From positions 1 to 8,589 of the forward strand of contig CAIQLE010000397.1 of assembly GCA_903872555.1 (NCBI GenBank): 8,589 bases of DNA, in the 5' to 3' direction. This document shows positions 1-6,754 of this stretch, piece by piece. Within the stretch, counting starts at the first letter, position 1; the number at the start of each line of letters is the position of its first letter. Made by a program: the position numbers and the translations under genes. Source of the stretch: an uncultured bacterium. Its GTDB lineage: Bacteria; Pseudomonadota; Gammaproteobacteria; Burkholderiales; Burkholderiaceae_D. A model generated the notes under the pieces. That model did no database searches and was not told the origin of the DNA. It saw only the letters and a list, made by a program, of their open reading frames with translations.

Positions 1-923
1 AGCACGTCATCAATCTTCCAGCGATTTTGCGTCAGCGTGAACATCGCAACAAAAATAAAGCCTGCAATGCCACCTGTCAGCAAGGCCCCGAGGGGATGCA
101 TCAGGTCGGAACCTGCACACACAGCGACCAATCCTGCCAGCGGACCGTTATAAGCAAAACCAGGATCATTCTTACCCATGACTACGGCCACCAGCGTACC
201 GCCTACCATGGCCATGAGTGAATTCATGGCCACCAGTCCATTCATCTTGTCCAGAGTCTGTGCGCTCATGACATTGAAACCAAACCACCCCACAGCCAGT
301 ATCCATGCGCCCAGCGCGAGAAAGGGAATGCTCGAAGGCGGATGCGCCGAAACGCCGCCGTCCTTGGTGTAACGACCGCGACGCGAGCCCAACAGGATAA
401 CGGCAGGAAGCGCTGCCCAGCCACCAACGGCATGCACCACCACTGACCCGGCAAAGTCATGGAAGGGCGAGCCAAAGCTGGACTCCAGCCATGCCTGAAT
501 GCCGAAGCGCTGGTTCCATGCGATGCCTTCAAAAAACGGATAGACCAGACCGACCAGCAAAGCAGTTGCTACCAGTTGAGGGTGAAAGCGCGCGCGCTCT
601 GCAATACCACCAGAAATGATGGCTGGAATGGCGGCGGCAAAAGTGAGCAGGAAGAAAAATTTCACCATCTCGAAACCGCTCTTTTCAGTCAGCACCTCAG
701 CGCTGCTAAAAAAGTTCACGCCATAGGCAATGCTGTATCCCACAAAAAAGTAAGCAATAGTCGAGACCGCAAAATCGACTAATATTTTTACCAGCGCATT
801 CACCTGATTTTTTTTGCGTACCGTGCCCAGTTCCAGAAATGCGAAGCCCGCATGCATGGCCAGGATCATGATGGCGCCGAGCAGGATAAACAAAGTATCC
901 GCGCCGCTGCGGAATGAATCCAT
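1..923 (-). CDS. amt: Ammonium transporter, Amt/Rh family (3' end cut by window edge)
   Basis: This is an inner-membrane channel-like protein that takes up ammonium. The visible 307 residues read without a stop from ATG at 923 to the left edge; family members usually have 400 or more residues, so the C-terminus is missing. By alignment from memory with E. coli AmtB, the key residues are present: the gate phenylalanines at F95 and F216, the recruitment-site W136 and S220, D156 in HDFAGSVVVH (155-164), and pore histidine H164. The second pore histidine would lie past the edge. Hydrophobic helices fill most of the protein. The N-terminus (MDSFRSGADTLFILL) has no obvious cleaved signal peptide. 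A Shine-Dalgarno GGGGAG lies six bases before the ATG. The gene is divergent from aat, and a sigma-54-like promoter lies upstream. No glnK gene is adjacent on the 5' side, unlike the common glnK-amtB order; the 3' side is not visible. Confidence 0.95.
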   Translation of the reverse strand, partial: MDSFRSGADTLFILLGAIMILAMHAGFAFLELGTVRKKNQVNALVKILVDFAVSTIAYFFVGYSIAYGVNFFSSAEVLTEKSGFEMVKFFFLLTFAAAIPAIISGGIAERARFHPQLVATALLVGLVYPFFEGIAWNQRFGIQAWLESSFGSPFHDFAGSVVVHAVGGWAALPAVILLGSRRGRYTKDGGVSAHPPSSIPFLALGAWILAVGWFGFNVMSAQTLDKMNGLVAMNSLMAMVGGTLVAVVMGKNDPGFAYNGPLAGLVAVCAGSDLMHPLGALLTGGIAGFIFVAMFTLTQNRWKIDDV

Positions 924-972
924 GAGTTACTCCCCGTTTAAGTGCGTTATTAGATTAAGGAGCCTGCCCTTA

Positions 973-988
973 AGCAATTTTTGTTCCC
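973..988 (-). promoter_or_regulatory. Sigma-54-type (-24/-12) promoter for amt
   Basis: Read on the minus strand, the element is GGGAACA-AAAA-TTGCT. Compared with the consensus TGGCACG-N4-TTGCW it matches 4 of 7 positions in the -24 part and all 5 in the -12 part. The invariant GG and GC are separated by exactly 10 bases. Transcription would start near 962, giving a leader of about 40 bases before the amt ATG. RpoN control of amt genes is well established in proteobacteria, which raises the prior. The match is seen; its activity is inferred. Confidence 0.65.
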
Positions 989-1036
989 TTTTGGTGCTCG
1001 GGCGATTGAATTTTAAGTTGCTGTATTTAATAGAGT

Positions 1037-1064
1037 TTTTCAGATAAATAAAATTTCTTAAAAT
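1037..1064 (+). promoter_or_regulatory. Possible sigma-70 promoter for aat
   Basis: A TTTTCA box (1037-1042, 4 of 6 to TTGACA) and a TAAAAT box (1059-1064, 5 of 6 to TATAAT) are separated by 16 bases within an AT-rich stretch. Transcription would begin around 1071, inside the NtrC-like dyad. A TATAAC hexamer at 1064-1069 is an alternative -10 box. AT-rich DNA gives such matches easily, so confidence is low. Confidence 0.3.
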
Positions 1065-1068
1065 ATAA

Positions 1069-1085
1069 CGCACCCTAGACGTGCA
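1069..1085. promoter_or_regulatory. NtrC-like enhancer site between amt and aat
   Basis: The dyad CGCACCCTAGACGTGCA matches the NtrC pattern TGCAC-N7-GTGCA at 9 of 10 specified positions; only the first base differs. It lies about 85-95 bases upstream of the sigma-54-like element and roughly 115 bases upstream of the predicted amt start, a typical distance for an NtrC enhancer. It also lies 24 bases before the aat start codon, so it could affect aat as well. No second equally good site was found in the intergenic region. Assignment to NtrC is inference from the pattern and context. Confidence 0.5.
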
Positions 1086-1109
1086 TTTTAATGATCCGAA
1101 TTGGTGAAT

Positions 1110-1844
1110 ATGAGCATCCCCTGGCTAGAACTGAATACCCCCTTTCCACCCGCCGAATCGGCCCTGACGCAAGCTGATGGCGCGCCGGGGTTGCTGGCGG
1201 CTGGCGGAGACTTATCGGCGGCCAGGCTGCTGGCGGCTTATAAAAACGGTATCTTTCCCTGGTTCTCTGAAAAGCAACCCATACTCTGGTGGAGCACCGA
1301 CCCACGCATGGTGTTAGCCACCGATCAATTTCGCGTCTCACACAGCCTGCACAAGACCCTGAAAAAAATTGATCGCAGCCTGCGCGAAAACGGCCGCTGG
1401 CAAATACGATTCGACAGCGCCTTCCCTGAGGTTATGCAAGCCTGCGCCGGCCCACGCGCCACCAGTTCCGGTACCTGGATCTCAGATCAGATCATTCAGG
1501 GATATTGCGAACTGCATGCGCTTGGTTATGCTCACTCCGCTGAACTCTGGCTAGATGGCGAACTGGTCGGCGGTGCCTACGGGGTATGCATAGGGCGCAT
1601 GTTTTACGGTGAATCCATGTTCGCCCGCAGGACAGATGCATCGAAAATTGCACTGGCTTATCTGGTGCATTTTCTGAAATCAGAGCAGGTTGAGTTGATT
1701 GACTGCCAGCAGGAGACCTCGCATCTGGCCTCACTCGGAGCCAGCCCTATGCCGCGCCCTGCTTTTCTCGCAAAAATGAAATCCGCCACGGAACGGCCAC
1801 CCATCACAGACTGGACGCCCAAACCCTTGTTTGAAGCCGATTAA
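1110..1844 (+). CDS. aat: Leucyl/phenylalanyl-tRNA--protein transferase
   Basis: This cytoplasmic enzyme moves Leu or Phe from aminoacyl-tRNA to the N-terminus of proteins that begin with Lys or Arg, marking them for ClpS/ClpAP degradation (N-degron pathway). The 244-residue protein has the family signatures: GIFPWF (47-52), WWSTDPR (60-66), the core [10 protein letters not shown] (150-159), MFYGESMF (164-171) and LIDCQ (196-200). E168, D198 and Q200 correspond to the E. coli residues E156, D186 and Q188 implicated in catalysis. The length is close to the 234 residues of E. coli Aat. I chose ATG 1110 because GGTGA, the downstream part of an extended Shine-Dalgarno, lies just before it; in-frame TTG 1101 and GTG 1104 are alternatives. 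It is first in a co-directional row with bpt and pyrD, with bpt starting 64 bases after its stop. Confidence 0.97.
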   Translation: MSIPWLELNTPFPPAESALTQADGAPGLLAAGGDLSAARLLAAYKNGIFPWFSEKQPILWWSTDPRMVLATDQFRVSHSLHKTLKKIDRSLRENGRWQIRFDSAFPEVMQACAGPRATSSGTWISDQIIQGYCELHALGYAHSAELWLDGELVGGAYGVCIGRMFYGESMFARRTDASKIALAYLVHFLKSEQVELIDCQQETSHLASLGASPMPRPAFLAKMKSATERPPITDWTPKPLFEAD

Positions 1845-1850
1845 AAAAGC

Positions 1851-1885
1851 GCAGGATCCGACAACAAAGCTTTGCGTGATCCTGC
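1851..1885 (-). terminator. Hairpin between aat and bpt; terminator-like only on the minus strand
   Basis: A perfect 8-bp inverted repeat, GCAGGATC (1851-1858) and GATCCTGC (1878-1885), encloses a 19-base loop that itself contains the palindrome CAAAGCTTTG (1865-1874). On the plus strand no U-run follows, so it should not stop aat-bpt transcription, although it may fold in the message. On the minus strand the stem is followed by GC and six T residues (rc of 1843-1848), the layout of an intrinsic terminator for antisense transcripts. No minus-strand gene ends here. The role is uncertain. Confidence 0.35.
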
Positions 1886-1908
1886 CCGATCGGTGTAAAT
1901 TTCATCCT

Positions 1909-2643
1909 ATGACTCACCTCAAAGATCTGCCCTTCTCCACGCTGCAGTTCTATGCGACGGCACCCTATCCGTGCAGCTATCTGGATGACAGACAGGCGCG
2001 CTCGCAGGTGGCCACGCCTTCACACCTGATCAATGCCGATGTTTACTCAGAACTGGTCAAGAACGGCTTTCGCCGCAGCGGCATTTTCACCTACCGTCCC
2101 TATTGCGATGGCTGTCAGGCCTGCACCCCGGTGCGCGTGGATGTGGCGCATTTCAATGCAACGCGTAGTCAGCGCCGGGCCTGGAAACAGCACGGACAGC
2201 TTGTAAGTTCAGTCTCGCGGCTGGCCTATAGCCACGAACACTACGAGCTCTATCTGCGGTATCAGGCAACCCGCCATTCCGGCGGCGGCATGGATCAGGA
2301 CAGCCGCGATCAGTACGCGCAGTTTCTCTTGCAGAGTAAGGTCAATACGCGGCTGGTCGATTTCCGCGAACCCGGGGGCACCCTGCGCATGGTCAGCATC
2401 ATTGATGTGCTGGATGACGGTCTCTCATCGGTCTATACCTTCTTCGATCCTGACCTACCCAAGGCCAGCCTAGGTACCTACAACGTACTATGGCAAATTG
2501 ATCAGGCGCGCCAGCTCAAGATGCCCTATGTGTATCTGGGCTACTGGATCACCGAGAGCGAGAAGATGCGCTACAAAGTGAATTTTCAACCGATCGAAGC
2601 TTTACGTAACGGCCATTGGGGTCCACTCGCTGATCAGGCCTGA
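1909..2643 (+). CDS. bpt: Aspartate/glutamate leucyltransferase (Bpt; ATE-family R-transferase homologue)
   Basis: Bpt enzymes resemble eukaryotic arginyl-transferases but attach Leu from Leu-tRNA to proteins with N-terminal Asp or Glu, as shown for Vibrio vulnificus Bpt, making them substrates for ClpS. The 244-residue protein shows the ATE N-domain pattern YPCSYL (20-25) with ARSQVA (30-35), the conserved [16 protein letters not shown] (62-77) with C66, C69 and C72, then FFDPD (178-182) and the C-terminal YLGYWI and SEKMRYK block (209-223). The start is ATG 1909, giving the usual MTxLKDLP-type N-terminus; a TTG-initiated extension to 1831 would overlap aat and adds unconserved residues. No good Shine-Dalgarno is seen. 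Its place directly after aat fits coupled expression of the two tagging enzymes. Older annotations call this ate, but arginyl transfer is unlikely for this bacterial subfamily. Confidence 0.95.
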   Translation: MTHLKDLPFSTLQFYATAPYPCSYLDDRQARSQVATPSHLINADVYSELVKNGFRRSGIFTYRPYCDGCQACTPVRVDVAHFNATRSQRRAWKQHGQLVSSVSRLAYSHEHYELYLRYQATRHSGGGMDQDSRDQYAQFLLQSKVNTRLVDFREPGGTLRMVSIIDVLDDGLSSVYTFFDPDLPKASLGTYNVLWQIDQARQLKMPYVYLGYWITESEKMRYKVNFQPIEALRNGHWGPLADQA

Positions 2644-2655
2644 ATCACGCCTGAT
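2633..2655 (+). repeat. Small inverted repeat over the bpt stop codon
   Basis: ATCAGGC (2633-2639) and GCCTGAT (2649-2655) form a 7-bp stem with a 9-base loop that includes the bpt stop codon. No T-run follows, so it is not a standard terminator. It may only slow decay of the upstream message. The rest of the 161-base gap to pyrD holds a weak inverted pair, AACATTC (2690-2696) and GAATGTT (2739-2745). It also holds a lone TACAAT box (2755-2760) without a convincing -35 element. Confidence 0.25.
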
Positions 2656-2804
2656 TCTGAACGGGCTGCATCGCGGCTGGCTGACTCAGAACATTCAAGC
2701 TTCTTCTTGCCATCGGCTTGCCATCCCTGCTGATACCAGAATGTTGAGCACGGTTACAATGGTCGGGCTGTCAACTTCTGCGCGCCATCTAGGCTGAAAA
2801 TTCC

Positions 2805-3845
2805 GTGTCTGATCATTTCCTCTACTCGCTTGCCCGCCCTCTGCTTTTTTCGCTGGATGCAGAAACCGCCCATAACCTGACACTGCCCTCGCTGCGTACC
2901 GCTGCCAGTCTGGGATTGACTCAGTTGCTGCCCAAGGCAGAGCCTGATGCCAGACAAGTCATGGGTCTGAAGTTTCCCAATCCTGTAGGTCTGGCTGCCG
3001 GGCTCGATAAAGATGGCGCCTATATTGATGGTCTGGCCGCACTCGGCTTTGGCTTCATTGAAATCGGTACTGTGACACCACGCGCACAGGCAGGCAATCC
3101 TAAACCACGCATGTTCCGCCTGCCACAAGCCCGAGCCATCATCAATCGTATGGGCTTCAATAATGGCGGCGTTGATGCCTTTGTAAACAATGTACAGGCC
3201 TCGCGCTTCTATCAGGAGCAGCAAGGCATTTTGGGCTTAAACATAGGGAAGAATGTAGACACGCCGATAGAGCGTGCCACCGAGGACTATCTGCACTGTC
3301 TGGAAAAGGTGTATCCCTATGCAGCCTATGTCACGGTGAACATCTCCTCTCCCAACACCAAGAACCTGAGGCAGCTGCAACAAGCCTCAGAGCTGGATGA
3401 TTTGCTCTCACGTTTAAAACAGACGCAGACTAAGCTCGCTGACAAGTATGGACGTTATGTACCACTGGCCTTGAAAATTGCACCGGATCTCGACACTGAA
3501 CAAATCAAGTCGATTGCCGAAGCATTATTACGTCACAAGATCGATGGCGTGATCGCCACCAACACCACCATCAGCCGTGCTGCTGTGCAAGGCATGGCAC
3601 ATGCAGAAGAAGCCGGCGGCCTCTCCGGCGCGCCCGTGCTGGAAGCATCGAACCAGGTAATCGCTGCATTACATCAGGAACTGGGCAATGCACTGCCCAT
3701 CATCGGTGTCGGTGGCATACTCTCAGGTGCAGATGCCAAAGCAAAAATGCAGGCAGGTGCGAGCCTGGTACAGCTCTACACAGGTCTGATTTATCGCGGC
3801 CCGGCATTGGTTCGTGAATGTGCCGCTGCGCTGAAAACGCATTAA
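2805..3845 (+). CDS. pyrD: Dihydroorotate dehydrogenase (quinone), class 2
   Basis: PyrD oxidises dihydroorotate to orotate in pyrimidine synthesis, using FMN and passing electrons to membrane quinones. The 346-residue protein has an N-terminal helical segment (about 1-40, [18 protein letters not shown]) that in class 2 enzymes contacts the membrane and quinone. A barrel with all major motifs follows: [13 protein letters not shown] (59-71), [15 protein letters not shown] (88-102), [10 protein letters not shown] (113-122), [11 protein letters not shown] (179-189), LKIAPD and GVGGI near the C-terminus. S182 matches the catalytic base Ser175 of E. coli; N179 and N184 match its neighbouring Asn residues. 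The start is GTG 2805: an in-frame stop at 2790 rules out longer forms, and only a weak AGG precedes it. E. coli PyrD has 336 residues. It follows bpt in the same direction after 161 bases and may have its own promoter. Confidence 0.97.
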   Translation: MSDHFLYSLARPLLFSLDAETAHNLTLPSLRTAASLGLTQLLPKAEPDARQVMGLKFPNPVGLAAGLDKDGAYIDGLAALGFGFIEIGTVTPRAQAGNPKPRMFRLPQARAIINRMGFNNGGVDAFVNNVQASRFYQEQQGILGLNIGKNVDTPIERATEDYLHCLEKVYPYAAYVTVNISSPNTKNLRQLQQASELDDLLSRLKQTQTKLADKYGRYVPLALKIAPDLDTEQIKSIAEALLRHKIDGVIATNTTISRAAVQGMAHAEEAGGLSGAPVLEASNQVIAALHQELGNALPIIGVGGILSGADAKAKMQAGASLVQLYTGLIYRGPALVRECAAALKTH

Positions 3846-3883
3846 CCATAAAAAAATTAATGGCTTTAATTCCGGAGACACGT

Positions 3884-4927
3884 ATGGACATGATTCAACT
3901 TGGTGGCAGCGATCTGAAGGTATCGAAAATTTGTCTGGGCACCATGACTTTTGGTGAACAAAATACAGAGGCTGAAGGACACAGCCAGCTCGACTATGCA
4001 CTTGAGCGCGGCATCAATTTCATTGATACCGCTGAAATGTATCCGGTCATGCCGCGCGCGGAAACTACAGGCGAAACCGAACGCATCATCGGCAGCTGGA
4101 TAAAAAAAACAGGCCGTCGCGAAGACATCGTACTGGCAACCAAAATTGCCGGACCATCGCGCGCCATGAGCTGGATACGCAATGGTGAAAATAATTTTGA
4201 CCGTAAAAATATACGTGCTGCCATTGATGCCAGCCTGAAGCGTCTGCAAACAGAGTATATCGATCTCTACCAGTTGCACTGGCCTAGCCGAAACGTGCCT
4301 GTATTCGGGCAGTTGTTTTTCAATCCAGATAATGAGCGTCCTTGCGTTGCCATTCAAGAGACACTGGAAGCACTGCAGGAATTGATCGCTGAAGGCAAAG
4401 TCCGCCACATAGGCGTCTCGAATGAAAGCGCCTGGGGCGTGTCGGAATTCATTTATCACGCACAGACCATGGGCTTGCCACGGATTGTATCGATACAAAA
4501 TGCCTATCATCTGGCCAACCGCGCCTTTGAAAGCGGACTGGATGAAACCTGCTATCGTGAAGATGTGGGCCTGCTTGCTTACAGCCCACTGGCATTTGGC
4601 CAGCTCACGGGTAAATACATAGAAAACCCGCAAGCGGATGGCCGTCTGACTCTGTTCCCGCCCAACTGGAGTCCGCGTTATTTGCGTCCGCGCGTGATCG
4701 AAGCAACCAAGCGCTATATGGAAATTGCCAAAGACAATGGCATGAGCGTGACAGAGCTGGCACTGGCATGGTGTTATACGCGCTGGTTTGTCGCCTCGAC
4801 CATCATCGGTGCCACCAGCATAGAACAGCTGGCCTATGACATTGATGCCTATGCCATCAAGTTATCTGATGAAGTCGTCAAAGCCGTCAACGCGGTGCAT
4901 GCAGAGTTCAGCAGCCCGGGACAATAA
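3884..4927 (+). CDS. tas: Aldo/keto reductase, Tas-like
   Basis: This is an NADP(H)-dependent aldo/keto reductase whose natural substrate is not known. The 347-residue protein closely follows the plan of E. coli Tas (346 residues): LGTMTFGEQN (18-27), AEMYPVMPR (50-58), DRKNIR (106-111), LYQLHWP (128-134), RHIGVSNE, and near the end VASTIIGAT. The AKR catalytic tetrad is complete: D48, Y53, K87 and H132. The start ATG 3884 has GGAG (3873-3876) seven bases upstream; ATG 3890 is a possible shorter start, and a TTG-initiated form from 3818 inside pyrD is unlikely. It lies 38 bases after pyrD, so it is probably co-transcribed. Its stop codon TAA (4925-4927) directly abuts the stop of the convergent dgkA. 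E. coli tas was isolated as a suppressor of a tyrosine requirement; I would not carry that role over. Confidence 0.92.
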   Translation: MDMIQLGGSDLKVSKICLGTMTFGEQNTEAEGHSQLDYALERGINFIDTAEMYPVMPRAETTGETERIIGSWIKKTGRREDIVLATKIAGPSRAMSWIRNGENNFDRKNIRAAIDASLKRLQTEYIDLYQLHWPSRNVPVFGQLFFNPDNERPCVAIQETLEALQELIAEGKVRHIGVSNESAWGVSEFIYHAQTMGLPRIVSIQNAYHLANRAFESGLDETCYREDVGLLAYSPLAFGQLTGKYIENPQADGRLTLFPPNWSPRYLRPRVIEATKRYMEIAKDNGMSVTELALAWCYTRWFVASTIIGATSIEQLAYDIDAYAIKLSDEVVKAVNAVHAEFSSPGQ

Positions 4928-5335
4928 TCAGAACAGGGGCCTGAGAATCACGGCCCAGGTCAGCAGCGCGAACAGCAGGCACAGCATGACTGCCGCGCTG
5001 CCAAAATCTTTCGCATTTTTTGAAAGTGGATTGTGTTCGAGTGAAACGCGATCCACCACCGCTTCTATCGCAGAATTCAGCAATTCGACCACCAGCACCA
5101 GTATCAAGACACCGATCAATGCGATGCGTTCCAGACCCGATACCGGCAACAGCAAGGCAATCACGATGCCCGGCAATGCCAGTACCAACTCCTGACGGAA
5201 TGCGTGCTCATTTCTCCAGGCGGCCTTAAATCCGGCGATGGAATAGAAGACGGCGGAAAAAATCCGCTTCAGACCGCTTTTACTTTTGAACTGGCTGACG
5301 GCCTGAATATCGTCGGTCTGCTTGCTATTGGACAT
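4928..5335 (-). CDS. dgkA: Diacylglycerol kinase, prokaryotic DgkA type
   Basis: DgkA is a small trimeric inner-membrane kinase that phosphorylates diacylglycerol to phosphatidic acid, returning lipid to phospholipid synthesis. The 135-residue protein has a longer, charged N-terminus than the 122-residue E. coli enzyme. An amphipathic start with AAWRNEHAFRQE (38-49) follows, then three hydrophobic helices at about 50-66, 71-92 and 112-132. Active-site residues are present: E84, N87 and E91 in VELLNSAIEAVVDR, and K109-D110 in SKNAKDFGSAAV, matching E. coli E69, N72, E76, K94 and D95. The start ATG is 3 bases after the lutB stop and no Shine-Dalgarno is seen, so translation is probably coupled to lutB. 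Placement at the end of a lactate-oxidation operon is unusual. Its stop codon abuts that of the reductase gene with no intergenic base. Confidence 0.95.
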   Translation of the reverse strand: MSNSKQTDDIQAVSQFKSKSGLKRIFSAVFYSIAGFKAAWRNEHAFRQELVLALPGIVIALLLPVSGLERIALIGVLILVLVVELLNSAIEAVVDRVSLEHNPLSKNAKDFGSAAVMLCLLFALLTWAVILRPLF

Positions 5336-5338
5336 GGC

Positions 5339-6754
5339 TTAGGATGATGATCGGTCTCGGTACATTTCAGTGAAAGTCTTACCTGAAGGCGCTGGCATAT
5401 CGCGATTATCCGTCCAACCACGCGCCAGAGGCAATCCATGGATCAGACGACTACTGCCACCCCAAAGCTTCAGCATACGTGCAGCCATACGGGTCGCGAA
5501 GCGATACAGTCTGGGCCGCTTGCTGACAAAAGCCCAGCCTGCGTAGGCCAGATACTCGAAACCTGGGCGCAATCCTTTATCGAATTGCTTTTCACGTAAT
5601 TTGCGCAAGAGATCAGGCAAGGGAATCTTCACCGGACACACCACATGACATTCGCCGCACAGCGTCGATGCCTGAGGCAAGTCCATCGCATTCTCAACAC
5701 CCATATAAGAAGGCGTCAGCACACTGCCCATAGGGCCGGGATAGACCCAGCCATAGCTGTGGCCACCAATTTTTTGATAGACCGGGCAATGATTCATGCA
5801 GGCGCCACAACGTATGCAGCGCAGCATCTCTTCAAACTCTGAACCGACCAGACTAGTACGGCCTGCATCCACCAGCACAAAATACATATGCTCAGGACCG
5901 TCTTGTTCGTCGCTGGCGCGCGGACCGGTCAGGAGCGAAAAATAATTCGAGATGGACTGTCCAGTGGCCGATCGCGGCAACAGGCGCATGATGGTGGCCA
6001 GATCAGACAAAGTCGGAAGCACCTTCTCAATACCCGTGACCACCACGTGCACTTTAGGCGGCATGATCGTACACATGCCTTCATTACCTTCGTTCGTCAC
6101 GACGGCGACAGAGCCAGATTCAGCAATGATGAAATTACCACCAGTGACGCCCATTTCGGCGGACAGAAAATGGGGGCGCAGAATTTCACGCGCCTCACGG
6201 GTCATTTCAGGAATATCCGTCAATATCGGTTTGTTGTGCACTCTGGCAAACAGCTCTGCGATCTCTTCTTTGTCCTTGTGAACGACGGGCGCAATGATGT
6301 GCGATGGCGCTTCATTGTCATTGATCTGCAGTATGTATTCGCCCAGATCCGTTTCTATAGGCGTAATGCCTGCTGCTTCGAGTGCGCTGTTGAGCTGCAT
6401 CTCTTCCGACACCATGGATTTGGATTTGATGACTTTTTTAACCGCATGCTTCTGCGCTATCTGCACCACCAGTTTGGAAGCCTGTTCTGCAGTTTCCGCA
6501 TACAGCACAGTAGCACCACGGCGCGTCGCTTCTTTTTCGAAGGTCGCCAGCCACACATCGAGGTTTTCGATGGCGCGTGTGCGAAACTCCACAGCTGCAT
6601 CACGTGTCGCTTCAAAATCATCCAGCTCCGTGATCGCGGTAGCACGACCCGTGACAAATTTGGTCGACAGTTTTTTCAGATTTTGCTGCAGTCGCTGATC
6701 CGCTAGCTTCTGGCCGGCGCGCGCTTTAAAGTGCATAGACTGAATTTGCATCAT
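5339..6754 (-). CDS. lutB: LutB-type iron-sulfur protein of L-lactate oxidation
   Basis: LutB is a subunit of the LutABC complex, which oxidises L-lactate to pyruvate in the cytoplasm or at the membrane. The E. coli homologue is YkgF. The 471-residue protein has an N-terminal LUD domain (about 65-300, with AEMGVTGGNFIIAESGSVA at 199-217). A ferredoxin-like region follows with CxxCxxCxxxCP (C313, C316, C319, C323) and CxxCxxxCP (C366, C369, C373), and then a basic C-terminal tail. This is the usual LutB layout and length. The gene begins at ATG 6754, forming an ATGA overlap with the lutA stop; the adjacent ATG at 6751 is equally possible and better spaced from the AGGAG. dgkA follows after 3 bases. 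No lutC is found after it or elsewhere in the window, which is unusual for this pathway. Confidence 0.93.
   Translation of the reverse strand: MMQIQSMHFKARAGQKLADQRLQQNLKKLSTKFVTGRATAITELDDFEATRDAAVEFRTRAIENLDVWLATFEKEATRRGATVLYAETAEQASKLVVQIAQKHAVKKVIKSKSMVSEEMQLNSALEAAGITPIETDLGEYILQINDNEAPSHIIAPVVHKDKEEIAELFARVHNKPILTDIPEMTREAREILRPHFLSAEMGVTGGNFIIAESGSVAVVTNEGNEGMCTIMPPKVHVVVTGIEKVLPTLSDLATIMRLLPRSATGQSISNYFSLLTGPRASDEQDGPEHMYFVLVDAGRTSLVGSEFEEMLRCIRCGACMNHCPVYQKIGGHSYGWVYPGPMGSVLTPSYMGVENAMDLPQASTLCGECHVVCPVKIPLPDLLRKLREKQFDKGLRPGFEYLAYAGWAFVSKRPRLYRFATRMAARMLKLWGGSSRLIHGLPLARGWTDNRDMPAPSGKTFTEMYRDRSSS

Noticed and set aside
459..782. A plus-strand open frame inside the amt region, and a minus-strand frame at 266-532
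   Set aside because: Both are out-of-frame readings of the amt gene, whose own frame is uninterrupted from 923 to the left edge; no frameshift is needed.
1831..1908. An N-terminal extension of Bpt starting at TTG 1831
   Set aside because: It overlaps the end of aat, runs through the intergenic hairpin, and adds residues not typical of the family; ATG 1909 gives the usual N-terminus.
2719..2760. A pyrD promoter using TTGCCA and TACAAT
   Set aside because: The boxes are 31 bases apart, too far for a sigma-70 promoter; only the isolated TACAAT remains.
3818..3883. An N-terminal extension of the reductase starting inside pyrD
   Set aside because: ATG 3884 has a good GGAG and yields a length equal to Tas within one residue; the extension is a reading of the end of pyrD.
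3866..4633. A 255-residue open frame on the minus strand opposite the Tas-like reductase
   Set aside because: It lies wholly antisense to a gene with complete family motifs, shows no recognisable domain, and has the look of a frame shadow.
5888..6706. A 272-residue open frame on the plus strand opposite lutB
   Set aside because: It is antisense to a well-supported gene, is rich in His, Arg and Phe as expected from the complement of lutB codons, and has no domain or ribosome binding site.
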